A DNA stretch of 64,000 nt, from the NCBI RefSeq assembly GCF_001039275.2, contig NZ_CP030117.1:4496501-4560500 (forward strand), given 5' to 3'. The position numbers and the translations under genes are program-made. Shown here piece by piece: positions 45,071 to 53,129 of the stretch (positions within the stretch are counted from its first letter, which is position 1; the number at the start of each line of letters is the position of its first letter). The notes below the pieces were generated by a model, which ran no database searches, was not told the origin of the DNA, and saw nothing but the letters and a program-made list of their open reading frames with translations. This stretch comes from Brevibacillus brevis (GTDB lineage Bacteria; Bacillota; Bacilli; Brevibacillales; Brevibacillaceae).

Positions 45071-45848
45071 GCTCGTACATGCTCCTTTGTGTGAAGATGT
45101 CAGTTACCAATGCCATTCGAATCGATTGGCTCATCCAGTCTGCAATCAATGGGTGGGGCAAGTACGCGCTGCCTTCATAGCGATAAGCCAACCCCGCAAG
45201 CCGTTTTGGGATTGCTTGTCGCGTGAAGTAGCCCTGGCTGACGAACAGAGGAAGCACGAGGACATCCCCTTTTTGTGCCAGTGAACAAGCTTGATCGTAC
45301 AGGGTATCGGGCCTCAGTGTCGCATATCCGGCAGCGGCAAATTGGTAGCGGTTTTGCAAGCGGAATGTCAGGCGCAAGAGCAGCTTTTCCCAGCGCTCAT
45401 GGCATCCAGGCAAGTCACTGCCGTGCCCGACGAGCAACAAAGCCTCCTGACTAGGCAAGCGTGATAGACCTGCGATTCGCTCTGCTACGATCTGCTCGAC
45501 GTTTCCGTGATCCTCCAATGGCGGACACCAGAGAATTCTTGCCTGAACCGGAACGCGAATCAGGTCAGTCTCTCCTGGCGGCCATGGGTCTAGTCCAAGC
45601 ATCGCGCGGATTTCCCCTACATGATTACTTCCTGCTGTAGCGAATAGCGGGACGACGACAATCGTTGTCGCTCCTGATGCTTCCAGACGTTTTACCTCGT
45701 CGCTGATGCTTCGTCCTTCCACTCCTCCCAAGTAAGCTACCCGAATTGGCAAATCAGTGCGGCACTGCCAAACGGCTGATTCCACCAACGCCAACCAGTC
45801 AGGATCGGGTGAACCGTGAGCAATTACCAAAACCGCTGTTTTCGCCAT
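45036..45848 (-). CDS. sirB: Sirohydrochlorin ferrochelatase (CbiX/SirB family)
   Basis: Inserts iron (or cobalt) into sirohydrochlorin, the last step of siroheme synthesis. 270 residues, a two-lobed CbiX: TAVLVIAHGSPDPDW and LLVGHGSDLPGC each give a metal-binding His. VVPLFATAGSNHVGEI is typical. It is the first gene of the sulfate/siroheme operon, behind a consensus promoter. Iron is inferred from its link to the sulfite reductase gene. Confidence 0.92.
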   Translation of the reverse strand: MAKTAVLVIAHGSPDPDWLALVESAVWQCRTDLPIRVAYLGGVEGRSISDEVKRLEASGATTIVVVPLFATAGSNHVGEIRAMLGLDPWPPGETDLIRVPVQARILWCPPLEDHGNVEQIVAERIAGLSRLPSQEALLLVGHGSDLPGCHERWEKLLLRLTFRLQNRYQFAAAGYATLRPDTLYDQACSLAQKGDVLVLPLFVSQGYFTRQAIPKRLAGLAYRYEGSAYLPHPLIADWMSQSIRMALVTDIFTQRSMYEHGREKAVEVGC

Positions 45849-45878
45849 CGGATAATCCCCTTATCCAAACTTATTTTG

Positions 45879-45905
45879 TAATTCATATATGTTTACTCGG
45901 AATTA
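45879..45905. promoter_or_regulatory. Dyad operator overlapping the sulfate operon start (CymR-like candidate)
   Basis: Perfect TAATTC / GAATTA dyad with a 15-base spacer lying over and just after the -10 box. The position suits a repressor. CymR, the cysteine-metabolism repressor of Bacillota, binds AT-rich GGAATTA-containing sites, so it is the first candidate. This is inferred. Confidence 0.5.
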
Positions 45906-45930
45906 TAATTGGGATGGATTGCTCCGTCAA
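45902..45930 (-). promoter_or_regulatory. Sigma-A promoter of the sulfate assimilation operon
   Basis: Read minus: TTGACG (45925-45930), 17 bases, TATAAT (45902-45907), near-perfect consensus. It leaves a leader of about 45 bases before sirB. Confidence 0.9.
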
Positions 45931-45965
45931 TAACAAAATCAATATTCCACTTGAACATAATAAAA

Positions 45966-45993
45966 AAGCAACCGCTATCTCGTGCGGCTGCTT
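45966..45993 (-). terminator. Terminator after the esterase gene
   Basis: Stem AAGCAACCGC / GCGGCTGCTT (one mismatch) with an 8-base loop; on the minus strand TTTTTTATT follows. It begins 10 bases past the stop at 46004. Confidence 0.82.
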
Positions 45994-46003
45994 GCAGCGT
46001 TTG

Positions 46004-46897
46004 TTATTTTGTTGTAAATACATCTTTTAAAAAATTCGAAACCTGAGAACGTGCTTGAACCCCTTTATCCATAATCCCAGCCAGCCAAAAGAATCCATGG
46101 ATCATTCCCTCATAGCACTTATATTCTACAGGAACTCCAGCTTCCCTCAGACGCTTGGCATATTCCGCACCATCGTCTCTTAAAGGATCGTATTCTGCTG
46201 TAATAATAAGTGTCGGTGGTAAATTCTCCAAGTCATTGTTCAATAAAGCTGAAGCAAATATATTGTATCTGTTAATTTCGTTACCTAAATAGTTTTGAGC
46301 TGCCCAGAAAACTCCCTTAGTCGTAAGCAAATAACCTTCGGCATTGTCACGGTATGATTGTGCCTTGTCGAAAGTCAAAGTAAGATCAAGGTTCGGATAA
46401 ACTAATACCTGAGCCGCTAATGAGAGATTGTTATACTTTTGTGCCATCGTGGCAACTCCAGCAGCAAGATTTCCGCCTGCGCTGTCCCCACCAATTGCTA
46501 TTCTTGTTTTATCTGCATTCAGCATGGAACAATTTTCAGCTACCCATTTGGTAGCTTCATAACAATCCTCTAGAGGAATCGGGAATTTATGAGTAAAAGC
46601 TTTGCGATACTCAACTGAAACAACAATACACTCAGCTTCATGTGCTATGTTTCGGCATAAGGTATCCACTTCATTAATGTCTCCTGCCACCCATCCACCA
46701 CCATGCAAATAAACAAAAACAGGTAATGAATCTCTTTCATTTGGCGTATAAACTCGAACCTTGATATCACCGTTCTTTACAGGAATTTGAAAATCCTCTA
46801 CTTTCGATACAGCTTTTGGTTCCCCATGCTCTCCATGAAGGGAAGTAACATCATTCACTCGTGTAAGATACGTTTTAGCTTGTGGATCTAAGGTCAT
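46004..46897 (-). CDS. Alpha/beta hydrolase, HSL-type esterase
   Basis: 297 residues of the hormone-sensitive lipase family. The oxyanion motif is VYLHGGGWVAGD, the nucleophile elbow IGGDSAGGNLA, the acid/His pair in EYDPLRDD and GMIHGFFWL. There is no signal peptide, so it is cytosolic. It is 25 bases downstream of the arylamine N-acetyltransferase gene on the same strand. The pair may clear xenobiotic esters and amines. DNA here is visibly AT-richer than the flanking operons. Confidence 0.93.
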   Translation of the reverse strand: MTLDPQAKTYLTRVNDVTSLHGEHGEPKAVSKVEDFQIPVKNGDIKVRVYTPNERDSLPVFVYLHGGGWVAGDINEVDTLCRNIAHEAECIVVSVEYRKAFTHKFPIPLEDCYEATKWVAENCSMLNADKTRIAIGGDSAGGNLAAGVATMAQKYNNLSLAAQVLVYPNLDLTLTFDKAQSYRDNAEGYLLTTKGVFWAAQNYLGNEINRYNIFASALLNNDLENLPPTLIITAEYDPLRDDGAEYAKRLREAGVPVEYKCYEGMIHGFFWLAGIMDKGVQARSQVSNFLKDVFTTK

Positions 46898-46922
46898 AAA
46901 TTAGTCCTCCTAAATTTTTTTA

Positions 46923-47681
46923 TCAAATCTCGATCTGAAAATAGCGACGAGCCGTTTCCTCAATCTCGTGTTCTTCCAGTTTTTGTTTTGTTTTCTCTTT
47001 GCCGTTAACGATGATTAACGTATTTCCTAACAAGGTGATACGTCCATTTTCCGTCACTCTGGAAAGGAAATACATCTTGTTGAACATGGATTCAGGAGAT
47101 GTTTCCGTTAGAACACAGATTGGATGGATGTTCTCTAAATTCCATTGACGGGAAGGTGTATCAAATCGATATTGATTTTCCCACTCCTCGTCGGTCTTCT
47201 TTTGCAAATAGTAAAGGGACTGGGTCTCATCCTTGTATACGCGGTAAACTCCATCACTATCAATAACCTCACCGCCACTCATTGGAACAGGGAGTCGTGG
47301 CGAATTACCGCCCATGCCTACATCCACCAAGTATTCCTCGTTATCTAGCGGTACGATGTTGAACAAATGGGCGTTTTCAAGAGCCCAGACCCCATTTCCT
47401 ACATAGACGGTTCCTGCCATCAGATAAGGCGCAAATCCCAGTTCTTTTAGCAGAAAATAAAATATTCCGTTTAACTCGTAGCACACTCCACCCTTTTTAG
47501 CATGGACAATTTTTTGATAGAGGTCTTCTTCACGCAAAGATAGAGGTTTTTTTGCGAGAATGTCGAGATTCTCAAAGTGAACGTTGAGTGCATGCTGTTT
47601 TTGGAGATGGGATAAATAGACGAGATTCCGCTCTCCTTTTCTTTCAGCCTGAATGTGGTCTAAATATTTTTGGGTGTCCAT
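46923..47681 (-). CDS. Arylamine N-acetyltransferase
   Basis: 252 residues from the ATG at 47681 after GAGGTG. The Cys-His-Asp triad is visible in KKGGVCYELNGIF, LENAHLFNIV and EYLVDVGMGG. It moves acetyl from acetyl-CoA to arylamines or hydrazines. It lies divergent from a LysR gene, with a 30-base palindrome between them, so it is probably an inducible detoxification gene. Confidence 0.93.
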   Translation of the reverse strand: MDTQKYLDHIQAERKGERNLVYLSHLQKQHALNVHFENLDILAKKPLSLREEDLYQKIVHAKKGGVCYELNGIFYFLLKELGFAPYLMAGTVYVGNGVWALENAHLFNIVPLDNEEYLVDVGMGGNSPRLPVPMSGGEVIDSDGVYRVYKDETQSLYYLQKKTDEEWENQYRFDTPSRQWNLENIHPICVLTETSPESMFNKMYFLSRVTENGRITLLGNTLIIVNGKEKTKQKLEEHEIEETARRYFQIEI

Positions 47682-47756
47682 GATGTCATTCACCTCATTT
47701 TTATACTTAATCATTTAAAATGTTTTCGTTTACGCTTTTATTATAAAGTTGATCAT

Positions 47757-47786
47757 TGATAAATAAAAATATATATTTATTTATCA
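47757..47786. promoter_or_regulatory. Palindromic operator between LysR and arylamine N-acetyltransferase genes
   Basis: Perfect 11-base arms TGATAAATAAA / TTTATTTATCA around an 8-base AT centre. It contains T-N11-A-type spacing usual for LysR regulators and lies in the 148-base divergent gap. Confidence 0.65.
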
Positions 47787-47829
47787 TATTAATAACATTG
47801 GATATATCAATTCGAGGTGGGAACAAAAG

Positions 47830-48714
47830 ATGGAATTGCTCCAACTCAAGTATTTTCAAACAGTTGCTCGTACGGAACATATGACAAGAGCAGCACAGGA
47901 ATTGCGCATAGCCCAACCAGCTCTCAGTGTTACCATCGCACGTTTAGAGGAAGAATTAGGGGTACCGTTATTTGATCGTGTCGGGCGACAAATCCGCCTG
48001 AATGTTTTCGGAAAAGCTTTTCTGAACAAGGTGGATATAGCTCTTGGAGCCTTAGACGATGGAAAACGCGAAATTTCAGACCTGGCTGGATTGGAACGTG
48101 GAAGTGTTTTGTTGGCTACGACAACCTTGAATCGGGTATCTGAATTGCTAGCACCTTTTCTATCCTTATATCCCCATATCAGCTTTCGCATCACCCAAGC
48201 AACGACAGAGGAATTGAAGGTTCAACTGCTCGAAAAAGGGGAAATCGACTTTTGCCTCACTTCTTCCTCGATTGATCGGCCGGGAATCTGCAATCTATCC
48301 TTATTGACGGAAGAAATCGTACTGGCAGTGCCAAGTGCGCATCGTCTCGCAGGCCGCCATCGAATCCACCTCAGCGAAGTAGCAAATGATCCGTTCATCA
48401 GTCTAAAACCGGGGTATAGCTTCCGTGAGATCACCGATGCTTTCTGTCGAGAGGCTGGTTTTAGACCCAATATCGTATGTGAAGGGGACGAACCTGCAGC
48501 CATCAGCGGCTTGGTACGAGCTGGCCTTGGTGTTGCATTTTTACCAATTGCCGCCAAAAAGGAATTACCACCGCTTACGCTCCTTCATATTGAGGAGCCT
48601 GTTTGCCAATGGACTCCTCATTTGGTTTGGCATGAAAAGCACTACTTGTCACTTGCTGCACAGACCTTTCGTGAATTTGTTGTACAGCATTACGCTCTCG
48701 AAAAAATCACATAA
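47830..48714 (+). CDS. LysR-family transcriptional regulator
   Basis: 294 residues. N-terminal winged helix-turn-helix (LLQLKYFQTVARTEHMTRAAQELRIAQPALSVTI in outline) and a two-lobed periplasmic-binding-like effector domain from about residue 90. ATG follows GGTGGGA. It is divergent from the arylamine N-acetyltransferase/esterase pair and probably activates it and controls itself through the palindrome between them. The inducer is unknown. Confidence 0.93.
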   Translation: MELLQLKYFQTVARTEHMTRAAQELRIAQPALSVTIARLEEELGVPLFDRVGRQIRLNVFGKAFLNKVDIALGALDDGKREISDLAGLERGSVLLATTTLNRVSELLAPFLSLYPHISFRITQATTEELKVQLLEKGEIDFCLTSSSIDRPGICNLSLLTEEIVLAVPSAHRLAGRHRIHLSEVANDPFISLKPGYSFREITDAFCREAGFRPNIVCEGDEPAAISGLVRAGLGVAFLPIAAKKELPPLTLLHIEEPVCQWTPHLVWHEKHYLSLAAQTFREFVVQHYALEKIT

Positions 48715-48717
48715 AAA

Positions 48718-48744
48718 AGCTGCCAGGCCTAATGCCTGACAGCT
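48718..48744 (-). terminator. Terminator after the potassium channel gene
   Basis: Stem AGCTGCCAGGC / GCCTGACAGCT with one mismatch and a 5-base loop; TTTTTTATG follows on the minus strand. Confidence 0.78.
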
Positions 48745-48750
48745 CTCCCC

Positions 48751-49518
48751 TTATTCCTCACTCTTTTTCCTCGTTCGACGATACAGCAAATCCATACTTT
48801 CCTTGAGTGTCTCATACTCGCGCTCGGTCAAGTTTTCGATCTGTTGGATATTGGCGATCGTCTGCTTTTTGATCTCTTCGGTTAAGCGATCTTTCTCATC
48901 CTGGCTTTTGCTTTCATGTGTCTCTGTCCAGTGCGTAGCAAAATTCGCCGTCAAAGCTCCCAGCATCCCGATCCCCGTTATCATCAAGATCGTCGCCATG
49001 ATCCTTCCACCTGCCGTCACAGGCGAAATATCACCGTAGCCGACTGTCGTGGTTGTCACTATCGACCACCACAACGCATCAGAGAAGCTTTTGATATTCT
49101 CGTTTACACCATATTCGAGCAAATAAATAGCAGTCGAGCTCCACAGCATAATGATCGTGACGACACCAAATACTTGACGCATCGGGCCTGATCGAATGAT
49201 TCCCAGTAAAAATGGCGAAGCACGCACGATGCGCACCAGCCGAAGCACGCGCATGATTCTGGCTAAATACAAATAAGAGTCCAATGGAATCATTGCGATC
49301 AGATCGAACCAGTTAGCAAAAACGAATTTTCGCTTGTCTTTCGCCCTCCATAGCCGGAACAGATACTCGGCAATCAGCAGGATGATCAGCCCATTGTCTA
49401 CCTTGTCCATCAATTCATCAGTCAGCAGAGGATGATTAGAGAAGTCTGCGAACAACAGGATCGCATACGTAATCACGAGCATAATGATAAAAATCTCATA
49501 CATGACGCGCCAGAACAA
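48751..49518 (-). CDS. Voltage-gated-type potassium channel
   Basis: 255 residues from a TTG start five bases after GGAGGAG. Several membrane helices include an S4-like arginine series (ARIMRVLRLVRIVRAS), a pore helix and the selectivity filter TTTTVGYGDISP. A C-terminal cytosolic coiled-coil-like tail (about residues 195-255, charged) should join subunits. It conducts potassium across the cell membrane. The same-strand DUF350/YjfC genes upstream end in their own terminator. Confidence 0.92.
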   Translation of the reverse strand: MFWRVMYEIFIIMLVITYAILLFADFSNHPLLTDELMDKVDNGLIILLIAEYLFRLWRAKDKRKFVFANWFDLIAMIPLDSYLYLARIMRVLRLVRIVRASPFLLGIIRSGPMRQVFGVVTIIMLWSSTAIYLLEYGVNENIKSFSDALWWSIVTTTTVGYGDISPVTAGGRIMATILMITGIGMLGALTANFATHWTETHESKSQDEKDRLTEEIKKQTIANIQQIENLTEREYETLKESMDLLYRRTRKKSEE

Positions 49519-49577
49519 AAAGACTCCTCCCTGTGCTCATAAGTGCTTGTTCAAAATATGATCTGTTCCGCATCGAA

Positions 49578-49659
49578 AAAGAGGCGAGAACCTGAAGCGG
49601 GAGGAGCCAAATGTAGAGAACCTACACGAGCACCAGACTTCGAAGGTGAACGCCTCTTT
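49578..49659 (-). terminator. Branched terminator after the DUF350 gene
   Basis: Outer stem AAAGAGGCG / CGCCTCTTT (9 bp), continued by ACCT / AGGT, encloses a smaller hairpin TGTAG / CTACA (49612-49626). Read minus it ends in TTTTTC. The whole has a cloverleaf look but no tRNA fit. Confidence 0.65.
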
Positions 49660-49665
49660 CCATGC

Positions 49666-50103
49666 TTAGTAGCTGATCAGCGCAGCCATCAACAAGCCCG
49701 CAGCAATACTCAACCGCGAAGCGAAAATACCGACGGATACGTTCCCGTTCGGAATTTCAGACACGACTTTAAATGGTGTGACCCATTCGAACAAATAAAA
49801 AATGATGACTTGAAATACCATTCCTACAATACCCCAGATGACCAAATCCCACAAGTTAACGGAGTGGTATACAGCCGAAGCGAGGACGATTGCCAAACCG
49901 ATGATTTTCCCTCCCAAATCGTGCGAGGCTGCTTTTGCCGCTGCCATTTTCTTCGGATCATCAGTCTGTGCTCCCTGCTTGATCAGATCAAACTCCTTGT
50001 AAGGAGTCGTAATCGTAAATACAAAAATCCCCACAGCCAATATCGGAATGGTCACTGCCAAATACGCTAAAAAGTTTAATACGTAATCCAATTGTCCCAA
50101 CAT
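49666..50103 (-). CDS. DUF350 membrane protein (YjfL-like)
   Basis: 145 residues with four hydrophobic segments in two similar pairs (FLAYLAVTIPILAVGIFVF; GKIIGLAIVLASAVY), as in DUF350 proteins. E. coli YjfL is the reference. It is the last gene of a same-strand set with a YjfC-like ATP-grasp ligase, a small lipoprotein and an unknown soluble protein; the yjfL-yjfM-yjfC group is likewise found together in enterobacteria. Function is unknown; membrane scaffold for a lipoprotein-modifying system is an inference. Confidence 0.82.
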   Translation of the reverse strand: MLGQLDYVLNFLAYLAVTIPILAVGIFVFTITTPYKEFDLIKQGAQTDDPKKMAAAKAASHDLGGKIIGLAIVLASAVYHSVNLWDLVIWGIVGMVFQVIIFYLFEWVTPFKVVSEIPNGNVSVGIFASRLSIAAGLLMAALISY

Positions 50104-50124
50104 GTAAGTTGTCCTCTCCTTTCG

Positions 50125-51375
50125 CTACTTGTCTATGCCGACCGGCAAATAATATGACAGGTTGTTTGTAATCGGTCCCCCGACACGGGCTACAATTGCT
50201 GATGCCTCAGTGCCGATCCAAAAGGACCCCCAGAGCAGCCGTCCAGCATAAGCTCCCTTCATCGTCTGAACCGTTATCTCTGGAAGCTCCACCCGTTTCT
50301 GATAAACCATCGGCTGCTCCCAGTAAAACTCTTCCTGATCCTTCTCTTGCAGCGTACCATCTGATGCAAACAGCATGACACCGCCACCTTCCCGTCCAAA
50401 AATCGGCTTCGTGACGTAGTCCTCCCTGCCTGCAAATCGATTTTCAAAATAAGTCGGCAGCATGTAAGCTTCGATGATCGCGTGTTCCTCTTCAGTGAAA
50501 AATTCATTCGCCTCATGCAAGTTCCAGATGAGCGCCTGCAAAGCCTTCGTCTGAATGAGAAACGCAGAAGGAGGATTAATAATGGCCAGCTTTTTGCGGG
50601 CAATCAACGAAAGCACATGCTCACCAGTCGGGTAGCCATCTTCATCCTGTTCTACCGCCAGCTTTTCCAAAGCATGCAGACGGTACAGCACATCAACTGG
50701 CAGTAGCTCCTCATTCTCCTTTACATAGAGACGATCTTGCCAAACACGCAAATGCTCCAAAGCGGCAAACCGGGCAGAAAGACCCGATTGGTTCAGTAAG
50801 TACACGGTCGTTCCCTTGTCTTCCTCATGCCAGTCGAGCGAGCTAAACCAGACAGAATCCGTGTCATAGCCCTGTGCCTGATACGCGTCGATCACCTTGC
50901 TGAACGCTGACCGCAACTGCTGCTCCATCCCTTCATTCGGGTCCTCACGCAGGAAATGACGACAAGCACGACCGTTCACATAAAAAGCCTCGACGATTCC
51001 TGTAGGGGTATCACTGTTGCACTCAAGCATCTTCAAACCTTCTGTCGTCTGGGCAAAATCAAAGCGTCCTATCACAGTCGGCACTGTTTGGGAAACGACG
51101 ACCCTGACTGCCTGCAATGCCTGCTTTGGCACTCCTAGTTCCAACAACAGGGAGTCCTCTGCTCGCTGCAATACCGGGACGACCTTTGTAAAGATTTGCC
51201 CAAGCCGCTCGGTTGCCTTCTTGATTTCCTCACGAAAGGAGGAAGGGATCAGGTGGATATCATAAAGCGCATACTCCTCTCCATACATCCAATCCCAGGT
51301 AAAAACGCCCTCTTCCCGCATCGGGCCATACAGTGCCTCTCGTTCTCGTCGGTTATGGTCTTCCACTTCCCTCAC
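50125..51375 (-). CDS. Glutathionylspermidine synthase-like ATP-grasp ligase (YjfC family)
   Basis: 416 residues from a GTG at 51375 (the GTG at 51366 is also possible). It is the synthetase half only, without the amidase domain. Typical parts are RFDFAQTTEGLKMLECNSDTP, TKPIFGREGGGVMLF and the ending GSFWIGTEASAIVARVGGPITN. The fold joins a carboxylate to an amine using ATP. Its gene directly follows a small Ser/Gly-rich lipoprotein gene (one base between stop and GTG), so that lipoprotein may be its substrate. Real glutathionylspermidine synthesis is unlikely in this group. Confidence 0.85.
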   Translation of the reverse strand: MREVEDHNRREREALYGPMREEGVFTWDWMYGEEYALYDIHLIPSSFREEIKKATERLGQIFTKVVPVLQRAEDSLLLELGVPKQALQAVRVVVSQTVPTVIGRFDFAQTTEGLKMLECNSDTPTGIVEAFYVNGRACRHFLREDPNEGMEQQLRSAFSKVIDAYQAQGYDTDSVWFSSLDWHEEDKGTTVYLLNQSGLSARFAALEHLRVWQDRLYVKENEELLPVDVLYRLHALEKLAVEQDEDGYPTGEHVLSLIARKKLAIINPPSAFLIQTKALQALIWNLHEANEFFTEEEHAIIEAYMLPTYFENRFAGREDYVTKPIFGREGGGVMLFASDGTLQEKDQEEFYWEQPMVYQKRVELPEITVQTMKGAYAGRLLWGSFWIGTEASAIVARVGGPITNNLSYYLPVGIDK

Positions 51376-51376
51376 C

Positions 51377-51637
51377 TCACCCGGAGCTGGAATAGCCCGA
51401 GCTGCCGATACCGCCCTTGGAGCTGCTCGTGCTTATCCCACTCGATACTCCGGATTTGCCCTTGTAAGACCTGTAAGTAGAGCTCGAACCCCCACTGCTA
51501 CTGCTATCGTCACAATAGCCGTCATTGTCGTTATCGTAGCAATCATCATCATAGTCATCCCCGGAAGAACAACCGCTGATCGCAAGTGCGGCTGCGACGA
51601 ACAGACCGACTACTTTCTTCGATTTCGTTTGTGCCAT
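51377..51637 (-). CDS. Small Ser/Gly/Asp-rich lipoprotein linked to the YjfC-like ligase
   Basis: 86 residues. Signal peptide KSKKVVGLFVAAALAISGC with lipobox Cys at about residue 23. The mature part has an acidic patch (DDYDDDCYDNDNDGYCDD) that looks fit to bind metal, a Ser/Gly run, and the flexible tail SSKGGIGSSGYSSSG. It lies directly before the ATP-grasp gene. It corresponds in place, though not clearly in sequence, to YjfM. The free C-terminal tail could be the site of amino acid or amine addition; this is inferred. Confidence 0.75.
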   Translation of the reverse strand: MAQTKSKKVVGLFVAAALAISGCSSGDDYDDDCYDNDNDGYCDDSSSSGGSSSTYRSYKGKSGVSSGISTSSSKGGIGSSGYSSSG

Positions 51638-51648
51638 TTTTCTTCCTC

Positions 51649-52095
51649 CTACACTGGCTTCGCGTAGTAAACATAAACCTGCCGATCTTCATCCACCTCG
51701 GCTGATGTCTTCTCCCATTCGCGTCCATTCACGTACAAATAGTCGCTTTGCAAATGCAAGAGAGCATCGTCATCGTCCTTGAAGTAAAACGTGTGTACGA
51801 GCGGATAAACGCTTGCATTTTCTTGATATTCACGCATTTCGATCTGGATGCTGCCCCAGCGTGCAGTCACAGCCTCCGCGTAATCGACAGCCTGCTCTTC
51901 TGTTGAGCGCTTGACGTAAATGACATACGTGCCGTTCTCGATTGCACAGGACGTCTTTTCATAAACGACATGCCCCTTCACCAAATAATCGCAAGCGAAA
52001 CGCAAGGAGACCTCATCTTTGTTCACGTTGTCGTAGTAAAACTGAACAGGGTATCCTCTCGCCTCATCCAGCAGCCGATATTCCATTCGTGCCAT
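51649..52095 (-). CDS. Unknown soluble protein, first gene of the YjfC/DUF350 set
   Basis: 148 residues from the ATG at 52095 after AGAGGTG. No signal peptide or membrane helix. It is rich in Tyr, Asp and Val, with two similar halves: residues around GYPVQFYYDNVNKDEVSLRF with VKGHVVYEKTSCAIENGTYVI, and PLVHTFYFKDDDDALLHLQS with VNGREWEKTSAEVDEDRQVYV. This suggests an internal duplication. I do not recognise the family. The next gene starts 11 bases later. Confidence 0.7.
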   Translation of the reverse strand: MARMEYRLLDEARGYPVQFYYDNVNKDEVSLRFACDYLVKGHVVYEKTSCAIENGTYVIYVKRSTEEQAVDYAEAVTARWGSIQIEMREYQENASVYPLVHTFYFKDDDDALLHLQSDYLYVNGREWEKTSAEVDEDRQVYVYYAKPV

Positions 52096-52240
52096 TTTTC
52101 TCACCTCTTTTACCTATCACAGAATAGCAAATCATTCGCAACAATTTTATACGTGCGCTGAAACATTTGGTTGCCAATAAATGAAAAGAAATCCAGCAGA
52201 GCCATAAACCGCTACATTAGTCCTGCTTCTTTTGTACCCG
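52096..52240. other. Short intergenic stretch
   Basis: About 145 bases between two minus-strand genes; it should hold the promoter of the YjfC/DUF350 set. No clear promoter box, hairpin or repeat was found. Confidence 0.3.
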
Positions 52241-53017
52241 TTACTGTCGAATCATACTGCGAATCGTTTCATGCAAAGGTCCGTTGCTCGCCACTAATGA
52301 AGGAGTGTGATCTTGCTGGAATGGCTCATGCTGATACGGTTTTCCAGACCAGTCCGTAATCGTTGCACCCGCCTCCTTGGCGATGACAATTCCGGCGGCC
52401 ACATCCATAATATTGGATCGTTGCATCACGATATAATCGAGCCATCCGTTTGCCAACAAGCACCAGTCCAGTGCAGGCGCAATATTTCGCATGAGACGCT
52501 TGGTCTGGAATACAAACGGTTCCGTAAACGCCATCTCTTCTTCCTTCGTTACCGTGTCGCGTCCACGGATGTATGTACCGACTGCACGAGTGAGGTCTTG
52601 GCGGTGATTGACATTCAATCGTTTTCCGTTCAAATAGGCTCCTTTCCCTTTCTCCGCCCAAAACATTTGACCCGCTACCGGATTGTAGACGACGCCTAGC
52701 ACCAGCTCGCCCTTGTGCTGCAACGCAATCGAGATCGAGAAATACGGGTAGCCGATAAAATAGTTATTCGTTCCATCTAAAGGATCGATAATCCACAGAT
52801 ACTCTTCCTCGCGGGAAACCATTCCGACCTCTTCTGAAAAAATGGTATGTGTCGGGAAGTGGCGATGCAGTACCTCAATGATGCGCTGTTCACTGCCTTT
52901 ATCCTCTGGCAGCTTCACGTCGTTATGCAATTCCTCATCGGGCACGAGCTGTTCGAGAAAACGTTCCTTCAAAAACGCTCCCGCGACACTTGCTGCTTCT
53001 TTTGCAATTTCGATCAT
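52241..53017 (-). CDS. Inositol monophosphatase family phosphatase
   Basis: 258 residues. Metal motifs are present: SEEVGMVS (Glu), WIIDPLDGTNNYF (Asp/Asp/Thr) and the last metal Asp in NIMDVAAGIVIAKEAG, where Met takes the place of the usual Trp. The fold removes phosphate from myo-inositol-1-phosphate, fructose-1,6-bisphosphate or PAP (CysQ type). The substrate is open; a CysQ-like role would fit the sulfate genes 7 kb away, but nothing specific shows it. Confidence 0.9.
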   Translation of the reverse strand: MIEIAKEAASVAGAFLKERFLEQLVPDEELHNDVKLPEDKGSEQRIIEVLHRHFPTHTIFSEEVGMVSREEEYLWIIDPLDGTNNYFIGYPYFSISIALQHKGELVLGVVYNPVAGQMFWAEKGKGAYLNGKRLNVNHRQDLTRAVGTYIRGRDTVTKEEEMAFTEPFVFQTKRLMRNIAPALDWCLLANGWLDYIVMQRSNIMDVAAGIVIAKEAGATITDWSGKPYQHEPFQQDHTPSLVASNGPLHETIRSMIRQ

Positions 53018-53129
53018 GACATTTCGCTCCTTTATTACGTTTGGAACACTTTTTTGAACAACCTTCCACTTGCACTTGCCTAGGAAACATTACTAATATA
53101 GAAAGACACCCGAAGGAGGGGGGATAAAC

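Noticed and set aside
49578-49659. Possible tRNA because of a cloverleaf outline and TTCGAA
   Set aside because: Stem lengths, loop sizes and position of the T-loop-like sequence do not fit any tRNA, and the 3' side ends in a T run.
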